DNA of 64,000 nucleotides from JAEUJM01 sp044221555. Lineage in GTDB: Bacteria; Actinomycetota; Acidimicrobiia; Acidimicrobiales; DATDAH01. The notes under the pieces were generated by a model that was not told the origin of the DNA, did no database searches, and was given only the letters and a program-made list of their open reading frames with translations. The DNA is taken from positions 1 through 64,000 of the forward strand of contig JBGAOY010000008.1 in NCBI GenBank assembly GCA_044221555.1, in the 5' to 3' direction. Shown here in pieces: positions 57,762-64,000 of the stretch. Positions within the stretch are counted from its first letter, which is position 1. Every line of letters starts with the position of its first letter. Position numbers and translations under genes: made by a program.

Positions 57762-58855
57762 TGGCGGGCTCGGGCAGGACCAGCGCGAACAAGGCGGGCA
57801 CCGGCAAGGCCGGTTCGGGCAAGGCGAGCACCGGCACAGGCGCGCCGGGCACGAGCAGGACCACCGCTGGCAGGTCGGGGCCGCGCACCACCGCGGGTGG
57901 CACGGCGGGTGCGACTGCCGGTGGGGCCGGCGCCGGGTCGACCCGCTCGGGTGGCCGGGCCGGCACCGCGTCCGGGCGCCCCGCACCGCCGCCGGGGTCG
58001 CCCCCCGGCACCCGGGTCACGCGGTCGGGCAAGGTCAAGAAGCCCACCCGCAAGCAGCGGCGCATCAACAAGATGCGGTCGCGGCCGCCCACCCGCTTCC
58101 TGATCACCTACGACATCAACGGCCCGAAGGTGCGCCTGGGCATGGGGTGGGCGGTGCTCATCGGCATCGCCGCCCTGGGCCAGGAGACCGGGCTGGCGGT
58201 GCTCTACGGCGCCATGGCCGCGCTGGCGGGCTGGCAGGCGGCCCGAGCGTGGAAGACCTGGGGCGAGCACCCCGAGGAGTACACCTCCGGCGCCATCGCG
58301 GGTGGCCTGGGCGTGGCGTCGGCGTTCGGCTTCGGGTGGGTCGGCGTGGTCGCCCTCGGCGCCATCCCGCTGGCCCTGCTGTCGGGGTTCTCCTCCGACG
58401 GCACCCGGAGCCGGTACCTGGGCTCGGTGGGGCTCACCCTGCAGTGCGGCCTGTTCCTCGGGGTGGCGGCCGCCTCGCCCGCGCTCACCTACCGCCTCGA
58501 CCTGGGCGGCTTCGTCGCGCTCATCGTGCTGGTCTGCGTCTACGAGATGGGCGACTTCCTGATCGGCTCGGGGTCCAGCAACCACGTCGAGGGCCCGCTG
58601 GCCGGCATCGCCGGCATCGCCGTGTTCACCTTCGCCATGGCCGTGATCCACCTGGCGCCGTTCAAGGGCTACGACATCGTGGTGTTCGGCGCAGCGGCGG
58701 CGGTGCTGTGCCCCCTCGGCCAGTTGGCGGGCTCGGCCATCCTGCCCCGCGCCGACGCGCGGGCGCCCGCCCTGCGGCGTCTCGACTCGCTGCTCGTGCT
58801 GGGCCCAGCGTGGACCTTCGGTCTCTATCAGTACCTGACGACCCGGGGCAGGTAA
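57761..58855 (+). CDS. Polytopic membrane protein with disordered N-terminus (CdsA-like)
   Basis: A 364-residue protein. The first ~105 residues are Gly/Ser/Thr/Ala repeats with basic patches (KAGTGKAGSGKASTGTG) ending RSGKVKKPTRKQRRINKMRS. About seven membrane helices follow. VYEMGDFLIGSGSSNHVEGPLAG resembles the CTP-binding region of phosphatidate cytidylyltransferases, but the match is loose. Overlap with the MoaD-like stop implies one transcript. Confidence 0.6.
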   Translation: MAGSGRTSANKAGTGKAGSGKASTGTGAPGTSRTTAGRSGPRTTAGGTAGATAGGAGAGSTRSGGRAGTASGRPAPPPGSPPGTRVTRSGKVKKPTRKQRRINKMRSRPPTRFLITYDINGPKVRLGMGWAVLIGIAALGQETGLAVLYGAMAALAGWQAARAWKTWGEHPEEYTSGAIAGGLGVASAFGFGWVGVVALGAIPLALLSGFSSDGTRSRYLGSVGLTLQCGLFLGVAAASPALTYRLDLGGFVALIVLVCVYEMGDFLIGSGSSNHVEGPLAGIAGIAVFTFAMAVIHLAPFKGYDIVVFGAAAAVLCPLGQLAGSAILPRADARAPALRRLDSLLVLGPAWTFGLYQYLTTRGR

Positions 58856-58897
58856 GGTCACGCCCACACGCGCAGGTACCTGGGAGGCAACACGCAG

Positions 58898-59725
58898 ATG
58901 GTCATTCTGGACTCTTTCACCGGTGACGGCGGCGGCTTGGAGATGCTGTTCCGTTGGGGCCACGTGTTGGGCGGCATCACGTGGATCGGCCTGCTGTACT
59001 TCTTCAACTTCGTGCAGGTGCCGGCCTACGCCGAGCTCAGCGCGGCGGCCCGGGGCGAGGCGTTCGACAAGCTGACCTGGCGGGCGCTCTGGTGGTTCCG
59101 CTGGGCCGCCGCCCTCACCTTCCTCACGGGCGTCAGCATCCTCGGCGTCCAGAAGAACCTGGGCCCCGACTTCTCCGAGTACTTCGCGGGCAAGCAGGGC
59201 ACCAGCATCGCCTGGGGTGCCATCCTCGGCACGATCATGTTCCTCAACGTGTGGGGCGTGATCTGGCGCAACCAGAAGATCGTGATCGCCAGCGAGCGGG
59301 CCAAGCTGGCCGGCGGCGAGGGCGACCCCGCCCAGCCCGCCGCGGCCAAGAAGGCGGCCCGGGCCTCCCGGGCCAACGTGGTGTTCTCCATCCCCATGGT
59401 CTGGTTCATGCTGTTCACCGCGCACTTCTCGATCGTCGGTGACTACGCGAACCCCGACGGCGGCGACCTCTACGGGGCGTGGGCCATCTTCATCATCATC
59501 GTGGCCTTCATCGAGCTCAGCGCCCTGGGCCTGCTCGGCGGGCTCGACAACTTCTTCAACACACCGGTCTTCGACAAGCACCGAAACACGATCATCGCGG
59601 GATTCGTCGTGTGGGCCCTGCTGTTCGTGGGTGGCTGGGAGCTCATCATCGGCAAGCAGGACACCAACCCCCCGGCCGGGACCGACCCCGTCACCGTGAC
59701 CATCCCCGACTCCGGAGGCCAATGA
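58898..59725 (+). CDS. PuuD/urate oxidase N-terminal-type membrane protein
   Basis: A 275-residue protein with about eight membrane helices. RWGHVLGGITWIGLLYFFNFVQVPAYAEL is the distinctive opening of the urate hydroxylase PuuD membrane domain; further matches are VWGVIWRNQKIVIAS and VWFMLFTAHFSI. The cytochrome-c tail of full PuuD is absent. Whether it oxidises urate is unproven. ATG 58898 has GGGAGGCAAC upstream. It overlaps the RsiG-like gene by 4 bp. Confidence 0.8.
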   Translation: MVILDSFTGDGGGLEMLFRWGHVLGGITWIGLLYFFNFVQVPAYAELSAAARGEAFDKLTWRALWWFRWAAALTFLTGVSILGVQKNLGPDFSEYFAGKQGTSIAWGAILGTIMFLNVWGVIWRNQKIVIASERAKLAGGEGDPAQPAAAKKAARASRANVVFSIPMVWFMLFTAHFSIVGDYANPDGGDLYGAWAIFIIIVAFIELSALGLLGGLDNFFNTPVFDKHRNTIIAGFVVWALLFVGGWELIIGKQDTNPPAGTDPVTVTIPDSGGQ

Positions 59726-60261
59726 CGACCCTCTCGGAGGTCCTCGATCCGGCCTACGCCGCCGATCTGGCGACCAAGGACCTCGACGAGGTCCGTTCGA
59801 AGCGAGACCAGGCCCAACGGGTGGAGAACGGCGTGTCGTACCTGCGCCGTCTCGCCCAGGGCCACCTCGACATCGTCAACCACGAGCGCGCCCGCCGGGG
59901 TGAGGGGGGCAGTCCCGCCGAGCCCGGCGACCTGGCCGACCTCATCGGTCGGCTCCCCGACATCCTGGCCGAGCACGGTCGGGGCCCCGGCCTGGGCCGC
60001 CCCCCACAAGACCTCGACCCCGCGGTGGTGCCGCCCGATCTCGAGGCCGGCCTCGACGCGATCATCTCCGGCACCGAGCTGGGCGAACTGCCCACGATGG
60101 ACGACCGCGCCCTCGACGCCCTGGCCGAGCGCCTCGGTGCCTTCGAGTCCCAGGTGTCGTCCCTGCGCCACGACCTGCACGTGTGCATCGACACCCTGCA
60201 GAACGAGATCAAGCGGCGCTACCACGACGGTGAGGCCAGCGTCGACTCCCTCTTGAGCTGA
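59722..60261 (+). CDS. RsiG-like anti-sigma factor with two c-di-GMP-type motifs
   Basis: A 179-residue helical protein. Residues 35-50 read E-N-G-V-S-Y-L-R-R-L-A-Q-G-H-L-D, an exact match to the RsiG c-di-GMP motif E(X)3S(X)2R(X)3Q(X)3D. Residues 142-157 give E-S-Q-V-S-S-L-R-H-D-L-H-V-C-I-D, the same motif with His for Gln. RsiG holds the WhiG sigma factor when c-di-GMP is bound, in an antiparallel coiled coil. No sigma gene lies nearby. ATGA overlap with the PuuD-like gene. Confidence 0.82.
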   Translation: MTTLSEVLDPAYAADLATKDLDEVRSKRDQAQRVENGVSYLRRLAQGHLDIVNHERARRGEGGSPAEPGDLADLIGRLPDILAEHGRGPGLGRPPQDLDPAVVPPDLEAGLDAIISGTELGELPTMDDRALDALAERLGAFESQVSSLRHDLHVCIDTLQNEIKRRYHDGEASVDSLLS

Positions 60262-60291
60262 GGGCCGCCGGCGCTCGGTGCTTGCCAGCGT

Positions 60292-60322
60292 TTGTGGTCT
60301 GCTCGCGATGGTCGCGTAGACT
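60292..60322 (+). promoter_or_regulatory. Promoter of the XRE regulator gene
   Basis: TAGACT (60317-60322) lies 8 nt before the ATG at 60331, and TTGTGG (60292-60297) is a weak -35 at 19 bp. The transcript is probably leaderless. Confidence 0.4.
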
Positions 60323-60330
60323 TTTCGGTC

Positions 60331-60699
60331 ATGCGCAACGATCTCGAGGATCGTTGGCGCGACCTGGGGGAGTTCATCCGCGAGCAACGCCGGGTCGGCC
60401 AGCTGTCGCTCCGCAAGCTCTCCGAGATGGCGGGCGTGTCCAACCCGTACCTCAGCCAGATCGAGCGCGGCATGCGCAAGCCGTCGGCGGAGATCCTGCG
60501 CCAGATCGCCCGTGCCCTCGAGATCTCGTCCGAGGAGCTCTACATCCGGGCCGGCATCCTCGAGGAGCGCGACGGCGACCCCGACCTGGTGGCCGAGATC
60601 CGGCGCGACCCCTACATCACCGAGGACCAGAAGAAGACCCTGGTGCACATCTACGAGTCGTTCCGCCAGAAGTCCTCGGTTCGCGAACTGGAAGCGTGA
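60331..60699 (+). CDS. XRE-family helix-turn-helix regulator
   Basis: A 122-residue protein. LGEFIREQRRVGQLSLRKLSEMAGVSNPYLSQIERGMRKPSAEILRQIARALEI is a standard Cro/CI-type domain (12-65). The C-terminal ~50 residues (YITEDQKKTLVHIYESFRQKS) are helical, as in actinobacterial regulators of this size. It lies 40 bp before mshA, so it may regulate mycothiol synthesis or the genes around it. Confidence 0.85.
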   Translation: MRNDLEDRWRDLGEFIREQRRVGQLSLRKLSEMAGVSNPYLSQIERGMRKPSAEILRQIARALEISSEELYIRAGILEERDGDPDLVAEIRRDPYITEDQKKTLVHIYESFRQKSSVRELEA

Positions 60700-60739
60700 T
60701 CGCCGGAATCCCCAGGGCCTCCACGGTGTTCTGGCCGAC

Positions 60740-61951
60740 GTGGCCAACGTAGCGGTCCTCTCCCTGCACACGTCCCCGCTCACCCAGCCGGGGGCGGGCG
60801 ACAGCGGCGGCATGAACGTGTACGTGCGCGAGCTGGTGGGATCGCTGGCCCAGGCGGGCGTGGCCTGCAACGTCTACGTGCGCCGGTGGAACGCCGACCT
60901 GCCCGACGTGGTCGATGTCGAGCCGGGCTTCCGGGTGGTCCACGTGCCGGCCGGGCCGCTCGAGCTCACCAAGGAGGAGCTGCCGGGCATCGTCGACCAG
61001 TACGCGGACTGGGTGGCGCAGCACGTCGCCGGGATCGGCGACGTCAAGTCGCTGCACGCGAACTACTGGCTGTCCGGCGTGGCCGGCCACCGCATCAAGC
61101 ACGCCCTCGATCTGCCCCTCGTGTCGACCTTCCACACCCTGGCGCGGGTGAAGGCCGAGACCGGCGACCCCGAGCCGGCCCGCCGCGTGCAGGCCGAGTC
61201 GGAGGTCATCGCCTGCTCGGACGCCATCTTGGCGTCGTGCACCGCCGAGGCGTCGCAGCTCACGCAGCTGTACGGCGCCGACCCCGACCGGATCGAGATC
61301 GTGCCCCCGGGCGTCGACCACGCCTTCTTCTCACCCGGTGACCGCCGCGGCGCACGGGCCGCGCTCGGCCTGGGCGACCATCCCGTCGTCCTGTTCGTGG
61401 GGCGCATCCAACCGTTGAAGGGGGTGGATGTCGCGGTGCGCACGCTGGCGGCGTTGGCCCACCCGGACGCGGTGCTGGTGGTGGTGGGCGGCGCCAGTGG
61501 TGCCGTCGGCGATCACGAGGTCGAGCGCGTGCAGAAGCTCGCGGCCGACCTGGGCGTGGCCGACCGCATCCACTGGGTCGAGCCCCAACCGCATCACCTG
61601 CTGTCCACCTACTACCGGGCCGCGGATGTGTGCCTGGTGCCCAGCCGGTCCGAGTCGTTCGGCCTGGTGGCCCTCGAGGCGGCGGCGTGCGGCACCCCGG
61701 TGGTGGCGGCGGCGGTCGGCGGCCTGCGCACGATCGTCACCCACGGGGGCACGGGGTTCCTGGTGGACGGTCGCGACCCGGCGGCCTATGCGGGGTACGT
61801 CGAGCAGATCCTCGACTCGTCGGGCCTGGCCGCGGAGCTCTCGGCGGCCGCCGCCCGTCGGGCCGCCGGCTACACGTGGTCCACCACCGCCGGACGGCTG
61901 CGCCGCCTGCACAGCGACCTGATGGCCCGCTCGCTGGTCCAGTGCTCGTAG
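60740..61951 (+). CDS. mshA: D-inositol-3-phosphate glycosyltransferase (MshA-type)
   Basis: A 403-residue GT4 enzyme. HTSPLTQPGAGDSGGMNVYV near the N-terminus is the MshA signature; VLFVGRIQPLKGVDVAV and VPSRSESFGLVALEAAACGTPVVAA (E-x7-E, UDP-sugar site) define the family. It joins GlcNAc to inositol-3-phosphate, the first step of mycothiol synthesis. GTG 60740. Some 4 bp separate it from the YbjN-like gene, a pairing seen widely in actinobacteria. Confidence 0.87.
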   Translation: MANVAVLSLHTSPLTQPGAGDSGGMNVYVRELVGSLAQAGVACNVYVRRWNADLPDVVDVEPGFRVVHVPAGPLELTKEELPGIVDQYADWVAQHVAGIGDVKSLHANYWLSGVAGHRIKHALDLPLVSTFHTLARVKAETGDPEPARRVQAESEVIACSDAILASCTAEASQLTQLYGADPDRIEIVPPGVDHAFFSPGDRRGARAALGLGDHPVVLFVGRIQPLKGVDVAVRTLAALAHPDAVLVVVGGASGAVGDHEVERVQKLAADLGVADRIHWVEPQPHHLLSTYYRAADVCLVPSRSESFGLVALEAAACGTPVVAAAVGGLRTIVTHGGTGFLVDGRDPAAYAGYVEQILDSSGLAAELSAAAARRAAGYTWSTTAGRLRRLHSDLMARSLVQCS

Positions 61952-61955
61952 GCCC

Positions 61956-62420
61956 GTGCCCGAACAGCCGTCGAGCCCCGAGGAACTGACCCGCCTCACC
62001 GCCCTGATCGACGGGTGGCTGGCCGCCCAACTCGAGGCGAACCCGGTGGTGAGCGCGGTCGACCACGGCGAGCCGGGCGAGCGGCGCTGGTACGTGCGTC
62101 TGGCCGGCGAGGAGAAGTCCAGCTTCACCATCTGGTTCACGTTGGGTCAGCGCACGCTGCACTACGAGACCTACGTGATGCCCGCGCCCGAGGAGAACCA
62201 CGCCGCGTTCTACGAGCACCTGCTGCGCCGGAACCTCAAGCTGTTCGGGGCGGCCTTCGCCATCGGCGCCGAGGACGCGGTGTTCCTCGTGGGGCAACTG
62301 CCGAACGGGGCGGTGGACGAGGGTGAGCTGGACCGGGTGCTGGGCTCGCTCTACGTGTACGTCGAGCAGTGCTTCCGGCCGGCACTCCGCATCGGGTTCG
62401 CAACGCGCTTCAGTACGTGA
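61956..62420 (+). CDS. YbjN-like protein next to mshA
   Basis: A 154-residue soluble protein from GTG 61956. ANPVVSAVDHGEPGERRWYVRLAG, KSSFTIWFTLGQRTLHYETYVMP and GAAFAIGAEDAVFLVGQLPNG give the YbjN beta/alpha fold. The gene right after mshA in many actinobacteria encodes such a protein; its role is unknown, perhaps a chaperone or regulatory partner. Confidence 0.75.
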   Translation: MPEQPSSPEELTRLTALIDGWLAAQLEANPVVSAVDHGEPGERRWYVRLAGEEKSSFTIWFTLGQRTLHYETYVMPAPEENHAAFYEHLLRRNLKLFGAAFAIGAEDAVFLVGQLPNGAVDEGELDRVLGSLYVYVEQCFRPALRIGFATRFST

Positions 62421-62454
62421 ATCGTCGTAGCGTTCCATTGCTTTTCACATTCCC

Positions 62455-62468
62455 CGACCGTACGGTCG
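62455..62468. promoter_or_regulatory. 14-bp perfect palindrome upstream of the MFS gene
   Basis: CGACCGTACGGTCG is fully palindromic, 43 bp before the MFS start. It has the size and GC pattern of a TetR-family operator. No regulator gene is adjacent. Confidence 0.5.
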
Positions 62469-62511
62469 ACCCTGTCCCCGGGGCACGGGCACGGCCGCTC
62501 GGATTGGGGAA

Positions 62512-63750
62512 GTGCGGGTGACGACGCTCCGGGCCCCGGGGACGCCGCGGGCGGCACGGGCCGGGCCCCCGCCGTTGCTGCTCATCTACGCGGTCACGGT
62601 CACCGGCATCATGAACAACACCCTCATCGGCCCGGTGATCCCCGACGTCCTGGCCGCGTTCGACCGGCCCGACAGCGAGGCCGGCCTGCTGGTGGCGTCT
62701 GGGGCGCTGCCCGGCATCGTGATCGCCCCCCTGGTGGGTGTGCTGGCCGACCGCTTCGGCCGCCGCCAGGTGCTGGCGCCCTGCCTGGTGGTCTTCGGCG
62801 TGTTCGGCGGACTGGCCGGGATGGCCCCGTCGTTCGCCCTGGTGCTGGTGTTCCGCCTGGTGCAGGGCGTCGGCGGTGCCGGCCTGATCAACCTGGCCGT
62901 GGTCGTCATCGGCGACCACTGGACGGGCAGCGAGCGGGCCCGCCTGATCGGGCGCAACGCCGCGACCCTCACCATCTCGCTGGCGGTGTTCCCGGCGGTG
63001 GGCGGGCTGCTGGCCGAGCTCGGCGGTTGGCGTCTGTCGTTCGCCCCGTACTGGCTCGCGCTGGTGACCGCGGCGCTGGTCTGGCGGCTGCTGCCCGACA
63101 TCGACCTGGAGCCCCAGCCCCACGTCCTCGGTCAGGTGCGCGATGCCGGCCGGGTGCTACGCCGGCCGTTGCTGCTGCGGGCCACGTTCGCCGCCTTCGG
63201 GGTGTTCTTCTTGATGTTCGGGCTCTTCCTCACCGTGCTCCCGGTGTTGCTCGAGGACCGGTTCGGTCTCGGCGCGGGGGCCCGGGGCCTGGTGCTCGCG
63301 GCGCCGGCCCTCACCTCGACCACCGCTGCCTTCGCGATCGGGCGGTTGCGCGCGGGGTGGGGTGGCCGGCGCCTCGTGCTGGTGGGGTCGGTCTGCTTCA
63401 CCGCGGCCTACGTCACCGTCGGCCTGGCGCCCACGCTGCTGGTGCTGCTGGTCGGCGGGCTGGCCTACGGGCTGGCCGAGGGCCTCACCATCCCCACCTA
63501 CCAGGACTTCGTGGCCGGTGCCGCGCCGCCGGCCAGCCGGGGGACGGTGGTGGCGGTGTGGGTGGGTGCCGCGCGGGCGGGCCAGGTGGCCGGACCCCTG
63601 GCCGCGGGCGTGGCCCTCACCCTGGTGGCGCCCGGCGCGGTGTTCCTCGTGGGCGGCGCGCTGGCCGCCGCCATGCTCGGTGCCCAGCTCCGCGTCGCGC
63701 CCGGGCACGTGGACCCCACCCACGTGGAACCCGCCCACGGCAACCCGTGA
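62512..63750 (+). CDS. MFS transporter (drug/metabolite exporter type)
   Basis: A 412-residue protein with 12 predicted membrane helices. The loop 2-3 signature GVLADRFGRRQVLAPC is clear; the second half has GRLRAGWGGRRLVLVG. Such transporters export drugs or metabolites by proton antiport. Substrate unknown. GTG 62512 is used; GTG 62518 is also possible. A palindrome upstream suggests repression, and a hairpin follows. Confidence 0.85.
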   Translation: MRVTTLRAPGTPRAARAGPPPLLLIYAVTVTGIMNNTLIGPVIPDVLAAFDRPDSEAGLLVASGALPGIVIAPLVGVLADRFGRRQVLAPCLVVFGVFGGLAGMAPSFALVLVFRLVQGVGGAGLINLAVVVIGDHWTGSERARLIGRNAATLTISLAVFPAVGGLLAELGGWRLSFAPYWLALVTAALVWRLLPDIDLEPQPHVLGQVRDAGRVLRRPLLLRATFAAFGVFFLMFGLFLTVLPVLLEDRFGLGAGARGLVLAAPALTSTTAAFAIGRLRAGWGGRRLVLVGSVCFTAAYVTVGLAPTLLVLLVGGLAYGLAEGLTIPTYQDFVAGAAPPASRGTVVAVWVGAARAGQVAGPLAAGVALTLVAPGAVFLVGGALAAAMLGAQLRVAPGHVDPTHVEPAHGNP

Positions 63751-63768
63751 CCCCGGTCGTCCCCCCTC

Positions 63769-63801
63769 CCCCCACCGATCTGTCCTGGGCATCGGTGGGG
63801 G
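63769..63801. terminator. Hairpin between MFS transporter and proC
   Basis: CCCCCACCGAT (63769-63779) pairs with ATCGGTGGGGG (63791-63801) through 11 bp. No T-tract. It lies 19 bp after the MFS stop and just before the proC -10 (TAACGT, 63802-63807). Confidence 0.6.
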
Positions 63802-63814
63802 TAACGTCGCCGCG

Positions 63815-64000
63815 ATGCCGGCGAAGCTCTTGGTGGTGGGTGGCGGAAAGATGGGCGAGGCGCTGGTCGCGGGGTTGCTCGCGGCCGGGTGGAGTGCGCC
63901 GAGCGAGATCGCGGTCGTGGAGCGGTTGGCCGAGCGCCGCCGCGAGCTCGCCGACCGCCTGCCGGGGGTGGTGGTGGTCGATGCCGCCAGGCCCGCCGAG
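63815..64000 (+). CDS. proC: Pyrroline-5-carboxylate reductase, N-terminal 62 residues (cut by the right edge)
   Basis: From ATG 63815 the frame is open to the window end. MPAKLLVVGGGKMGEALVAG is the NAD(P)-binding GxGxMG motif of ProC, followed by the helix GLLAAGWSAPSEIAVVERLAERR typical of the enzyme. It reduces pyrroline-5-carboxylate to proline. ATG follows TAACGT by 7 nt, so it is leaderless. The rest of the gene is outside the window. Confidence 0.85.
   Translation, partial: MPAKLLVVGGGKMGEALVAGLLAAGWSAPSEIAVVERLAERRRELADRLPGVVVVDAARPAE

Overview
This is high-GC actinobacterial DNA. A mycothiol-type MshA glycosyltransferase with its usual YbjN-like neighbour, an F420-type LLM oxidoreductase, a DUF222 HNH protein, a mycobacterial-type Stf0 sulfotransferase, an RsiG-like anti-sigma protein, many GTG starts and many leaderless promoters all fit Actinomycetota. 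The overall protein flavour suggests Acidimicrobiia, but that is inference. About 65 genes are supported, plus one tRNA-Lys(UUU). No rRNA, CRISPR array or prophage is visible.

Layout. 1-10.3 kb is accessory: the end of an ISL3 insertion sequence, a variant diadenylate-cyclase-domain protein, a small zinc-knuckle gene broken at a G8 run, a VirB4/TraG-like ATPase coupled to a DUF5663/propeller protein, small unknown genes and an arylsulfatase relic. 10.3-17.8 kb holds a saccharopine-dehydrogenase-like enzyme, a TetR regulator, a MITE-like inverted-repeat segment, a polytopic membrane protein, a sulfate ABC transporter (cysT-cysW-cysA, no binding protein) and a cysteine-free Rrf2 regulator. 17.8-24.1 kb has a secreted protein, an isoprenylcysteine-methyltransferase-like protein, a DUF222 HNH gene under a LexA-like box, an MNT/HEPN pair and a secreted phospholipase-C-like protein.

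24.1-36.7 kb is a sulfur and cell-envelope region. It contains an Stf0 sulfotransferase, a sulfatase, an FAD/NAD(P) protein, a cysteine dioxygenase, a rhodanese, an SsuE-like FMN reductase and DUF4395. It also contains a duplicated two-gene cassette (a two-TM protein plus a lipoprotein), a coiled-coil VanY-like peptidase, a zinc-ribbon membrane protein and a V8-like protease. Two control regions share a TTCCTA-N9-TAGG dyad. Two other promoters share a DosR-like box at identical spacing to the -10 element.

36.7-47 kb is general metabolism (DUF1385, amidohydrolase, sulfotransferase, MBL hydrolase, TetR plus PEP-mobile-domain protein, LLM oxidoreductase) and a large secreted repeat protein. 47-52 kb is tRNA-Lys followed by Wzz-like and GT-C-like membrane proteins, probably for surface polysaccharide. 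52-64 kb has an alcohol dehydrogenase, a Ser/Thr kinase with an FtsX-like extracellular domain, VOC, TraR/DksA-like, histidine phosphatase, MoaD-like and PuuD-like proteins, and an RsiG-like protein with two c-di-GMP-type motifs. An XRE regulator, mshA, a YbjN-like protein, an MFS transporter and the start of proC finish the window.

The most interesting unexplained items are the two-motif RsiG-like protein, the kinase with an FtsX-type sensor, the duplicated membrane/lipoprotein cassette with its DosR-like promoters, the sulfur operon operator, and the ATPase with an L7/L12-like tail coupled to DUF5663.
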